A DNA stretch of 64,000 bases from Euphorbia lathyris (lineage: Eukaryota > Streptophyta > Magnoliopsida > Malpighiales > Euphorbiaceae): contig NC_088910.1 in assembly GCF_963576675.1 (NCBI RefSeq), forward strand, positions 106,358,807-106,422,806, given 5' to 3'. A program made the position numbers and the translations under genes. Shown here in pieces: positions 40,582 through 50,582 of the stretch. Every line of letters starts with the position of its first letter. Within the stretch, counting starts at the first letter, position 1. The notes beneath the pieces are model-generated. The model did no database searches. It was not told the DNA's origin and saw nothing but the letters and a program-made list of their open reading frames with translations.

Positions 40582-41053
40582 TACGCGGGGCGTATTATCA
40601 TGTACGCGGGGCGTAAAACATTGTGCCAGAAATAATTGCCTTATCCGCAGGCACCATGTGGAACTGACTCAGCATACGCGGGGCGTATGACACACTACGC
40701 GGGGCGTATGACACATGTCGGCAATAATTGGCCTAATCCTGAAAATCAGACTGCATTGTCTCCCAGAGTCAACTATACCTACGCGGGGCGTACCACTATA
40801 TACGTGGGGCGTAAAAGGCAGTTCTTCAACATAAAAAGATCAGAGACTCTTTTACGCGGGGCGTACTTCAGCTACGCACGGCGTAAAGTCACCAATTCAA
40901 GCGATAAAACTCCAGAGACTCAAACACGCGGGGCGTATAATCCTCTACGCAGGGCGTACTTGAGTCAACAAGACAACGAATTGGTCCACATGCAGAAGAT
41001 TTCTGACGGAATGGGCATTTACGCGGGGCGTAGACCAATTTACGCGGGGCGTA
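40582..41053 (+). repeat. Six palindrome pairs in the 5' LTR of D
   Basis: Copies of TACGC-GGG-GCGTA or near variants start at 40582/40603, 40675/40696, 40780/40801, 40853/40873, 40925/40946 and 41020/41041. Spacing within pairs is 21, 21, 21, 20, 21, 21; pairs are 72-105 bp apart. The last ends 78 bp before the TATA box. Confidence 0.93.
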
Positions 41054-41131
41054 TCATGGGATTTCTGCACCAAATAATGTTGCTCCATACTTGTGCTTTG
41101 TGAAATTACAAACCTACCCTTGCTTGATGTC

Positions 41132-41139
41132 TATAAATA
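41132..41139 (+). promoter_or_regulatory. TATA box of the D LTR
   Basis: TATAAATA, conserved at 57834-57841 in the 3' LTR and 33318-33325 in the solo LTR. Confidence 0.7.
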
Positions 41140-42168
41140 AGAAGCTCTTGAACTTCATTGAACACCAATTACATACTAGAGAGTTACACTATACTCTTTT
41201 CTTTCCTTGTAATTTAGATACACTTTTGTAAGTTAAACTCTCCCCCTCGAGAGCTTGTTCGTTGTTCCGGCGTTCCATTTACGTCCCGTTCCACCATTCG
41301 TCACCAAGCTCGAGAGTTCCACCTCCACGACCTAGGAGACGGCTTTGAGTCCGGTTAGCTAGTTCCAAGGGCGGATTCTCCCTTTTTACTTGCTAATTAG
41401 CTTGTACTCTTCCTATGTACTAGGCTTGGTTGTATTTCATCTAATCACTTTCCATATTTATAATTTTTGATTTATAATCTCTATCTCCCTTTATGTGTTA
41501 ATGTTTATTGCTTGTTTTGATATTGATAATTGATTCTTGTGTAGGAGAACACGATTACCGCCGCCATTCGGGCTATCTTTAGGGAGTTATATAGGTGTTG
41601 CCTTACCAGAAGTGACAAACCGGAAACCGTAGGAATTGACAAGCCACGGAACTTACGGGCCCTAGTTTCTAATTCCCCCGCATTAGACATGCCTTGACTA
41701 GGAATCACGTAGTCTAAGTGCTTCACGGGTCGGTTCTACTATACTTGGTCGTCTTTGCAAGAGTAAACTATTATCCGTATACATTTAGAGTCATTATTTA
41801 TCATTGCTATAACTTATCATATTCACCCCACTTCATAGAGTTTTAGCTACATAAATCTGTGTCGCCAATAGTGAGGAATAGTGCGTAGTTGTGTCTTACT
41901 TAACCCCAAAGTAATTACCGCTTAAATAACATACGAAACCGAGTCGTCTAATACTTGTAATTATAAATCCCGTGGATTCGATACCCGGTCTTAACCAGAT
42001 TATTACTTGATAACGATGGGGTACACTTGCCCCTAAGTAGTCGTAGTGTCTAGTAGAGTCAAGAGCAATTTATAAAGACCATATCCATAAACATAGCACA
42101 TTCATCGCAACACATATTTAAATCATCGTAAGAAACTCTACCACTAGGCGTCGCGCTATCAAGTTTTT

Positions 42169-42186
42169 GGCGCCGTTGCTGGGGAT
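42169..42186 (+). other. Primer-binding site of element D (tRNA-Asp)
   Basis: TGGCGCCGTTGCTGGGGA, six bases inside the LTR. It matches the 3' end of plant tRNA-Asp with one difference, as used by Athila-type elements. Confidence 0.88.
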
Positions 42187-42322
42187 TTATAATTTCCTAC
42201 AACATTAGACAAAAACATTTCATTGTTAGTTTAAGCATTCTTTTTGTATAAATTGTTTATATATACGTTTGCTAACATTATTCTTTCTTGTTGATAATTC
42301 TTTTATATACTTGTTTTATTTT

Positions 42323-43041
42323 ATGCACACCCGATCTAAAAGTGATTCTCTCGTACCTATTGATCTCGAAATTGAACGTACTCTTTGTAGGTTACGTAGA
42401 GAAAGAATGGCAAACCCCAACGCCGAGGTCAACCAACCCAACGGAAACCCAAGGCCACACGTGAACAACATCCGCGGGGCCAATGATACGCGTTCGATGA
42501 TGGAGATCCTTGCACCGCATCGTTCCCAAAATCGCAACGGCATTATCGCTCCCACGATCCCGGCCAACACATACGAGATCAAGACCGAAATGATCCAACT
42601 GATACAACAATGCGGTCAATTCGGAGGGGAACTCCATGAGAACCCCAACGAACATTTGGATAAATTTCTTATGTGTGCCGATACCTCTCGGCAAAATGGT
42701 GTTCCCGTTGAGGCTGTGAGACTAAAATTGTTTCCTTTTTCATTGACAGGACATGCGTTGGAGTGGCTACACTCATTGGAGGCGGGATCCATCACGTCAT
42801 GGGAAGAGCTCGAAAAGGAGTTCCTTTCCTACTATTTTCCGCCGTCCAAAACAGTCAAGTTACGGACCGATATCACATCCTTCAAGCAGTTGGAATGCGA
42901 GGCCCTTCACGCAGCTTAGGCTAGGTTCCAGAAGTTGCTCCGAAACTGCCCCCACCATGACATCCCAAAGCACGACTTGGTAAGCACTTTTTACCACGGG
43001 TTAACTCCCACTAACCGTGCAACTATTGATTCCGCTGCAGG
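42323..43041 (+). pseudogene. Element D gag, first part
   Basis: It starts MHTRSKSDSLVPIDLEIERT. The gag domain shows RSMMEILAPHRSQN, FGGELHENPNEHLDKFLMCA, FPFSLTGHALEWLHSLEAGS and FLSYYFPPSKT. A TAG at 42917-42919 replaces Trp (TGG; W in H: TSWTRF). The reading continues HDIPKHDLVSTFYHGLTPTN to the GCAGG duplication where H is inserted, and resumes at 52327. It is related to the gag of H and of Athila elements. Confidence 0.9.
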
Positions 43042-44922
43042 TGATAGGGGTCAAAAACCCCTATCTTTGGGTACGGTTTTTGGACGGGTTTTAGCATTAT
43101 TTAGTTAATAAGCGAGCATTTCTCGCATTTAAATGCTTTTGTGTGAGTTAGTTAGGAATTGGAAACGTTTTATTTATTTTTCGTTGTTTAGGCTCGTTTT
43201 ATGACCAATCTAGGCAATTACGGCCAAAATAGCATGCATAGTATAATTCCATTATCTTTTGAAGCTAATTGGTCTGTCAAAAGTCGCACCAAACGAAGCG
43301 TTTGCTCAAAATAAGCGATTGACGGATCAATTTAGCCTTTAGACTAATGTTATCTGGAGTTTCTGTACGTGCGCAGGTGTAAGTTCGGGCAAAAAAGGGC
43401 ATCGACGGCATTTGGCAAGCATCAAGGACATGCCGGGCGAAAAATCTCGATGAGCGGGCCTCCGTAGGCCATGCCTGATCGCCGAGCAGGCCCCTGGAGG
43501 CCTACTCGCCGAGCAGGCCATGCCTGCTCGCCGAGTAGGCCGCCAGAGGCTTGCTCGGGTGAGCAGGATGCCTACTCGCCGAGCAGGCCGCCAGGCGCCT
43601 GCTCGGGCGAGCAGGAGCCTGCTCGGGCGAGCAGGAGCCTGCTCGGGCGAGCAGGAGCCTGCTCGGGCGAGCAGGAGCCTGCTCGGGCGAGCAGGAGCCT
43701 GCTCGGGCGAGCAGGAGCCTGCTCGGGCGAGCAGGAGCCTGCTCGCCGAGCAGGCCGCCAGGCGCCTACTCGGCGAGCAGGGCGCTGCTCGTCGCGAGTA
43801 GCCCTGCTCGCCGAGCAGCTCGCCCTGCTCGGCGAGCAGACCTACGGGAATTGGTCAAAAAGACCAATTCCGCCCCCACGAAGCCACGATGGACCCCACG
43901 ACTTCCTACACCAATAAGGACACGAAAATAGGTCAAAAAGAGGGCCGAGCCACGCCTATAAATAGAGTTTTTCCGATGTAATTTAGATATCTTTCAATTT
44001 TGTAAATTAGCTTAGCTTTCCCCTTGTAATTCCTCTCCATCTCCTCCATCTTCTTCGACTTCCATTGAAGCTCCTTCAAAGCTTTTTCTCGAGGAATTAT
44101 CAAGGTTTGTCCTTAAGATTAGGTCGCCGGCTGTAGAGTAAACAGGTTCCCTGAAAGGGATTTTTGTATCTCCTTTTATCTTTCCTTGTTTGTACTCTTT
44201 GATACAGTTGCCGAACTTAACTTATTGTATCTTGTGACATTTATCTTCGCCTTTAATAATAATTTAGCTCTTGTTTTGTTCTATGATTATTTGTCTAATC
44301 TCTGTCTTACGCTTTATTCAATTGGTTTAACTCATTCAAAAGCCCCAAAATCTAGTAGGCACATATTGCGAGCTGAATCTGACCTAGTCAGAGCCTAGGA
44401 GATTGACGACCTCTTAGTTGATTAAGCGCCAATTTACTGAGCCTTAGACCTAGTTTCAGCCTTAGGGAATCACGCGCTAGGAACTTCAGGAGGGTAAGTA
44501 GGGTTAATCGCCTTGAATACAAGTGACTCAGATTAGGTTTTTATTCAATAGACCTAATAATCTATCTTCATTATTATCGTTCATACCATGTTCCTTCGGA
44601 TAATTGCATTAGTGAAAGATCAATTAGGAGTAGTTTAACTTAATTAGGGGTAGAGTAACTTAATTAGACATAGAATAACTTAGTTAGAATCAGATAACTT
44701 AGCTAGGACTAGTATAATTCAACCTAGGAGTAGATTAACTTAGCAAAACAAACTCAAAACCCCCTAAGCCTAGATAACACCTGAAACCGATAGCTCGATA
44801 CTTGTAGAAATAAATCATGTGGACGATAACCTGGACTTAACCAGAAATTTATTACTTGATAACGACGGGGTACACTTATCCCTTAGTGAGTTCTCATCTT
44901 TAACTTAGGTGAGGGCGCATCA
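43042..44922 (+). repeat. 5' LTR of element H
   Basis: 1881 bp, starting with the hairpin GATAGGGG-tcaaaaa-CCCCTATC. TATAAATAG is at 43957-43965. It is 142 bp longer than the 3' LTR, mainly because of the 20-bp tandem repeat. Confidence 0.95.
43474..43840 (+). repeat. GC palindrome array in the 5' LTR of H with 7 x 20-bp repeat
   Basis: CCTGCTCG-C-CGAGCAGG and CCTGCTCG-GG-CGAGCAGG type palindromes. Starts at 43474, 43501, 43523, 43550, 43571 and 43598 alternate 27 and 20-22 bp. A perfect 20-bp array (seven units, 43601-43740) follows, then further copies to about 43840. The array ends about 117 bp before the TATA box. Confidence 0.92.
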
Positions 44923-44928
44923 AGTTTT

Positions 44929-44946
44929 TGGCGCCGTTGCTGGGGA
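44929..44946 (+). other. Primer-binding site of element H (tRNA-Asp)
   Basis: TGGCGCCGTTGCTGGGGA, identical to the site of D. Confidence 0.88.
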
Positions 44947-45343
44947 TTTATTTCTTCTGCAATATCGAACCAAAGGTCGATTTGTTAGTTTAGGCATTCT
45001 TTGTGAATATTCTTTGTTAATATCATTTATACTTGTATACTTGTTTATAATAACTATACTTGTTTATAATCATAATACTTGTTCACATGTATCTATACCG
45101 TTTATACTTGTTTATATACACTTGTTTATACATACTTATTTATGATAACCATCCTTGTTTATACTTACGCTTGTTTATATTCGTTTGTACGAACATGTAG
45201 TTATACTTGTCAACTTCATCTATACGTGTCTGTATGTGTTTATTTATACCGTCTTATACTTATACAAAACTATGCAACCTTGTATGATGTGTATGATTTC
45301 CCTTCCACTTTCATTTATTTCTGTATTTATCTTTTCTCAGCGT

Positions 45344-46732
45344 ATGCCTGAGATCAGCGAAAATACCGTGTGTCCCTCTTAACCCTGAACTTGAACGTAC
45401 TCTTCGCAGGAGCAAACAAATCGGAAAGCTAAAGCAAGACGAGATCATCGAGCCTATCAAGATGACTGACAATAAACGGAACAATGAATGGAATACTGAG
45501 AACACCGGGCCACAAAATGACACTCGTCTGATGAGTGAGATCCTGGCACCACACCGGCACCAGCATTTGTCAGGCATTGCTGCTCCATATATTTCGGCTA
45601 ATACATACGAAATCAAGTTCGGTATAATTCACTTGATCCAACAGACCGGATTGTTTGGAGGAGAAGCACATGAGAGCCCGAATGATCATCTGGATCGCTT
45701 CCTAATGTGCGCAGACACCGCAAGAACAAATGGGGTTCCCCAAGATGCTGCTAGACTGAAATTGTTCCCGTTCTCTCTGACTGGGCAAGCTTTGGAATGG
45801 CTGAGAACACTGGAGCCCGGTTCAATCACGACTTGGGCAAGGTTGGAGAAGGAATTCTTGTCCTACTACTTCCCTCCCTCGAAGACAGCAATGCTCAGGG
45901 GTGAGATCACATCCTTCCACCAACCCGAGCACGAAGCGCTCCACACATCTTGGACCCGATTCAGAAAAATGTTGCGCATGTGCCCTCATCATGACATACC
46001 CAAGCATCAGTTAGTAAGCGTCTTCTATCACGGACTGACACCCACCAACAGAGCTATTGTAGATTCCGCAGCGGGTGGAGATTTGTTTAGAAAGACAGCA
46101 ACAGAGGCATATGACATGATTAATGAGCTGGCCAGAAAGAGTGTGCAGTGGCAAGAACAGAAGCTCGCTGACCCACAAGGCAGCGGGTATTTGCTGTGGA
46201 AGAACAGGAACAAAATCCAGTTGTTGCGGATTTGAGTAGGAAGATGGACGTACTGTTGGCTAAGCTTAGCCAACCTCCCACCTGTGTGCACTGTGGCGGC
46301 GACCACCATGGAAAGGATTGTCAAGCAGGTAGCCCTTTCGATGGAGATGGGGTGGAGATGGTCAACTATGTTGGGGGGTAGCCGAGATACAATCAGAACT
46401 ATAACAACTCCAACCCCAACAACTACAACTCCTACAACAACAACAATGGCAACTACAGGAGGCCTCAGCACCCGAACCTCTTTTATGGGAATTCAAATCA
46501 AAATGTGCTTCGACCTCCCAGCGGTTTTGTTCAGGAACATAGAGATCAGGGGCTTGGCATGCCCCCATATCAACAGCAGAACCAAGGGCCAATGCAACCT
46601 CCTAAGGAATCTGACGAGGTGATCACTCTTTTGAAGGAGATCTCGGCTAGGCTTGCCAACAACGAAGCCTTCTGCAAAGATTTGAGCAATCAGGTAGCTC
46701 AGATCAATAGGGACAGGCAGGAAATGCCATAG
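45344..46732 (+). pseudogene. Element H gag
   Basis: A likely start is ATG 45344 (MPEISENT), with a one-base slip near 45375 before NPELERTLRRSKQIGK; an open frame begins at MTDNKRNNEW (45462). Gag blocks are RLMSEILAPHRHQH, FGGEAHESPNDHLDRFLMCA, FPFSLTGQALEWLRTLEPGS and HDIPKHQLVSVFYHGLTPTN. A frameshift near 46185 precedes FAVEEQEQNPVVADLSRKMD and the knuckle CVHCGGDHHGKDC. A TAG at 46379-46381 (probably CAG) comes before an Asn-rich tract, and the frame ends at NRDRQEMP-TAG. It is closely parallel to the gag of D. Confidence 0.9.
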
Positions 46733-47833
46733 GGTTCTCTCCCAAGCACAACGGAGAAGAATCCAAAGATCCTGAGAAAGGATTGAGTAAGGGGGAGAAA
46801 TCGGGTTCTCCTCGGTTTAAATTCAAAGCTTGAACAATTTAATTCTGCATTCCCTTTTCTTTTATTTTTTTGTTAATTTTGGTTGATTGAATTCTAATCT
46901 CGTTTGTCCTTTTTATTTACATTGTCAAGCTTTGTTCCCCCACACTTTGTTAAAAAAAAAAAAAACGAATTTCGCCCAACCCAGGCGAGTCAGGCACTGC
47001 CCAGCTCGCCGGGCTGGTCGGCCAAGTCAGCCAGCTCGGCCGACACGGGCTGTTCGGGATTTTAAAATCCCGAACCAAGAAGAAAGAATAAGAAAAAGAA
47101 TAAGAAAAGAAAAAGGAAAGAAATAGAATAAGAAAAAAAAGGGGGGTGACTCATCATCCCCTTCCCCACCTTCTTCTTCCCTTCTCTCTTCTTTCTTTTT
47201 CTTATTTCATTCTGTCTTTCTTCCTTTCTTCTTCTCTTTCCCCTTCAAAAAAACCTAAACTCCTAAATCCACCACACTAACCCGAATTCAGGATATAAGA
47301 TATGAATATTTACCCATTTTTTATTTCTAACATGTTTCTAGGCTTAGATTTTAGCTTAGGGTGATAATTTTTGAGATTTAAAGAAAAACCTAAGTTTTAG
47401 GTTTCTCTCTCTTTTCTCAAATAAATCTCTTGTTTACTTTTAATTTTTGATTCTCTTGCAATTTATGTTAACATCATGATTGATTTATGGTTTGGGTATA
47501 ATTTCTATTCTCAATTTGTGAATATTTGGAGAAATTGCTCAATTTGGGTAAAATCTCCATTTTAGCTCAAAGTTCAACTATTCAATTTATAGTTAAAAAC
47601 TTGCCAATAGAGTTATGAATTGCATTCTTACCATGTTTTAGTCATTGGGCATCTCCAATTTTGCATGAATTTGTGAATTACGGGTAAAACACTTAGGGAC
47701 CAAATACTTATGGTTTTAGTCCCTAAGTTCCTAAAACTATGATTTATGCCTATGAATGGTTTATTTGGGGGTTTATGTTCAAAATTGTAAATATGTCCTA
47801 ACTTGTCCATTTTTGGTCTATTCCTCAAGAACC
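46733..47833 (+). other. Noncoding gap between gag and accessory ORF of H
   Basis: Autonomous relatives have protease to integrase here; nothing of pol remains. It holds a GC-rich palindromic stretch (46975-47050), a perfect 24-bp palindrome (47052-47075), a purine run (47076-47147) and a pyrimidine run (47157-47250). 47280-47830 is AT-rich and intron-like. I see no clear TATA box about 100 bp before the ORF. Confidence 0.75.
47052..47075. repeat. Perfect 24-bp palindrome in H
   Basis: GTTCGGGATTTT followed by its exact reverse complement AAAATCCCGAAC, with no loop. Confidence 0.95.
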
Positions 47834-49027
47834 ATGGGTAAGAAAGGCAAAGCCAAGGTCGTAGTTGAGAATGAAGCCGAGTCTGAGGTCGAGTTCAGCG
47901 ATAGCCTCCAAGCTAAGTATGATCCACCCTTTGGGCTTGTTGATGAACGTGAGGGGGTATTGTATGATAGATTTTCCAAGCAAGAACTTGCTACCCATAT
48001 AGTTGTTGATCAAACATATTTAGCGTCTATAGGCTTGAAAAAGGATTTCAATGAAATCCTCAAATTCCACGGCTGGTATAGACTAGCCACAAAACAGACC
48101 CCAGTTTATCACAACTTCACTATGGAATTTTTGACTACTTGGAAAAAAGAGTTACCCTCGGGCTGTGGTAAGCATTCTTTTAGACTGAATGGTAAACCTT
48201 ACCGTCTCAGTGATACCACACTAGCAGCCCTGATGGGAGTTTATAACAACCCAGAGGCAATCTCAGATTTTGAGAAGCCCATGACAAAAGATATGGCCTG
48301 GGAACAATTAATAGGCATATCGGACTTTGACTCCCAGACTGCTAGCCCAGTCGCTCTTTTGGACCCACTCCTCAACCTTGTTCACAAGTTTGTGGCTCAC
48401 AACCTGTTGGGCAAAACCGAGAGCAATAAAGTCTCAAAGACAGAATTGCTCATACTATGGTGTGTGGCCAACCACAAACACGTGAATAATGTCAAGACCA
48501 TCTTTGAGGGCTTCTCAAGCCAAACGAGTAGAAAACGCGGTTCCCTTGGCCTTGGACACTTAGTTACCAACTTACTTGAGAGCCAATTCAAAAATTTGGA
48601 CATTCAAGAAGTTGCTTTTTACCCTACTTTGCTTAACTCCAAGTTTTTGGGGAGATCTACTTTTCATGAAGTCTTAAACAGGAACCCAACCGAAGGAGCA
48701 AGCTCTAGCAGAGGGGGACGGAAAAGAGCACGGATTCCACCACAGCATAGGGACGAGGGACCTGAGGGAGAAGAACCTGCGACAGCAGGAGACCAAAGGG
48801 AAGACCAAGCACCGGGGACGGAGGCCCAATTCCAAGCCATCAACACCATGATGGCAGAAATGCGAGACCTAAACCTTCGGACATTCAACACTGTTCAACA
48901 AATGGACCATCGGTTCACAACCTTCGAACAGAACATGGACCGGAGGCTCACGGGCCTTGAATATGTAGCGTCAGACTACTGCGAGCGCTACAACATGCCA
49001 TGGCCACCTCCCCCGACCGATCAGTAA
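47834..49027 (+). CDS. Element H ATHILA ORF-1-like accessory protein, intact
   Basis: 397 residues. The start MGKKGKAKVVVENEAE was chosen over an upstream in-frame ATG at 47756 because homology to D begins after it and the basic N terminus is typical. Blocks: LASIGLKKDFNEILKFHGWY, PVYHNFTMEFLTTW, FRLNGKPYRLSDTTLAALMG, GKTESNKVSKTELLILWCVA, RGSLGLGHLVTNLL. A polar linker with a basic cluster (GGRKRARIP) and a C-terminal heptad-like stretch (FNTVQQMDHRFTTFEQNMDR) follow. It resembles the ATHILA ORF-1 family; molecular function is not established. This is the only undamaged accessory ORF in the window. Confidence 0.88.
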   Translation: MGKKGKAKVVVENEAESEVEFSDSLQAKYDPPFGLVDEREGVLYDRFSKQELATHIVVDQTYLASIGLKKDFNEILKFHGWYRLATKQTPVYHNFTMEFLTTWKKELPSGCGKHSFRLNGKPYRLSDTTLAALMGVYNNPEAISDFEKPMTKDMAWEQLIGISDFDSQTASPVALLDPLLNLVHKFVAHNLLGKTESNKVSKTELLILWCVANHKHVNNVKTIFEGFSSQTSRKRGSLGLGHLVTNLLESQFKNLDIQEVAFYPTLLNSKFLGRSTFHEVLNRNPTEGASSSRGGRKRARIPPQHRDEGPEGEEPATAGDQREDQAPGTEAQFQAINTMMAEMRDLNLRTFNTVQQMDHRFTTFEQNMDRRLTGLEYVASDYCERYNMPWPPPPTDQ

Positions 49028-50565
49028 GTTGTCTTCTCCACCTTAACTCTTTACACTCGTACTTCATGATTTATGTTGCAATGTTGGAACTTATTGCATA
49101 TTTTTAGTGTGAGGAGGAGGGGTAGACAAACTTACAAAAATTGTATAAATTTTAAAATTTTTGTTGCGCCGTGTCTAGTTTAGCTTAGCGTTTTTTTTTT
49201 TGGGTTTTGTTTATGTTTTTCGTTTTTAGGACCTAAAACCGTGAACCTCCTTCGAATCTAAACTTCGTTATTTATCCTTGAGGGCTGAGAACTGAATCTA
49301 AAATTGCATGACAACTAGTTTAGGTGTAGGACACAACCCTTGTATCTGTAAAAGCATGAGCTAAGGTTTGCATTTAGACCCTACTTTTGAAGAAATGCTA
49401 AAATCATTACTTAGGTAGATAACTTAAGAATTGAAGGCATGTGACGTTAAACTTGAGTTTGGGGAAAACTAGTAAACACAAAATTGAAACCCAAAGAATT
49501 GTGAGTTGAATTTGAGCCTAAGAGCGAACATCAAAAAGCTCTTTTTCTTGACATTTTTGTGTGAATGCTTTGACTTGTGGAAGATTACAGATTTTGCACC
49601 AAATACTGTGTTGAACCTACATGCAATGATTTGAGATGATAAACGATGAATCAGCCTCATTAGAATTAACCCTTTTTCTTTACCTTATTTTTTTCTTTTT
49701 CATCCACTCTAGGAAGCCCCTTTGAGCCTATATTTTTGTAGTATAGATTTTTCTTTCGTTCTAACCTATTTTTGCAAACCACAACTTGGTTTGCTACTTA
49801 ACCCAAAATTTTTGCAAAGCTCAAATTGAGCCTTTGTTTTCTTCTAGCGCTTTATCTTTGTTTATGGCATTACAGTAGCAAGCCAAAAGGCTAAGAAGTG
49901 AATGAGCATCACTATCCCAAAAAGAAAAAAAAAAGAGAAAAACAGAAAAAGAAAAGAAAAGAAAAGAGACGAACAAAAGGGAAGAACTTCATTCCCCAGT
50001 TCTTAAAAATAAAAAACGTCTCAAGAAAACATCCCAAAACGAAAATAAGGGATGAATAAAAAGCTCAGTCACTTCATATTCGCTAAAGCCATTTGAACTT
50101 TGTTTTTGTAGCACTAGAACTATTAACCCTTGTTGTACCTTAACCCTCTAACCACATTACAACCCCGATTAGAGGCTGTTTTTGATATCATCGGAATCAT
50201 ATAGCATAGTAGAGGAACTCGGATGAACGTGCAAAATCAACGCAATCCTAAGCAAGAACATAAGCCGAGAGTAAACACTTTAGCCACCAAAACTGTGTGA
50301 AATGAGTGAACTACCTATGGTGAGGTGTTCTACTTAGCGATTCCCTTAAACTCGTTTAATTGAACATGTGTCCTTTTGCTTAAAACCTATGACCTATGAT
50401 AATTGAAGTGCGGCTTTTGGATATCGTGTCTCTACTTTGTATTTCCGAATGCATGTAATTACAGATGCTCGAAATTGTGTCAAGCACCTAGTCAACCCGG
50501 GAGGTTTTCTAGCTTGCTTGTGATGGCGGGTTTAGTTTTTAGTTTACTTGGGGACAAGTAAAGTT
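49028..50565 (+). other. 3' noncoding region of element H
   Basis: About 1.5 kb without a gene, including a purine-rich run (49920-49972). Several blocks match the 3' region of D. It ends GGGGACAAGTAAAGTTTTAA before the polypurine tract. Confidence 0.7.
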
Positions 50566-50582
50566 TTAAGTGCGAGGAGGTT
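50566..50582 (+). other. Polypurine tract of element H
   Basis: AAGTGCGAGGAGGTT type tract directly before the 3' LTR. Confidence 0.8.

Larger units (their letters stand above)
40345..42162 (+). repeat. 5' LTR of element D
   Basis: It opens with the hairpin GATAGGGG-tatttta-CCCCTATC and carries six palindrome pairs (40582-41053) and TATAAATA at 41132-41139. Confidence 0.95.

Noticed and set aside
40582..41053. Regularly spaced palindromes as a CRISPR array
   Set aside because: Repeats are 13 bp, in pairs with unequal gaps, and occur in three LTRs; there are no cas genes.
43474..43840. CRISPR-like regular repeats
   Set aside because: Units are contiguous or palindromic with no unique spacers, and the context is a plant LTR.
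43471..43917. Open frame of 148 codons with a Ser/Arg/Ala repeat over the H LTR palindrome array
   Set aside because: It arises from the GC-rich 20-bp tandem repeat, is open in several frames on both strands and has no start context or homology.
45079..45351. Hydrophobic open frame resembling a membrane peptide before the gag of H
   Set aside because: It comes from TTTATACTTGT-like repeats in the leader, and similar frames exist in all readings.
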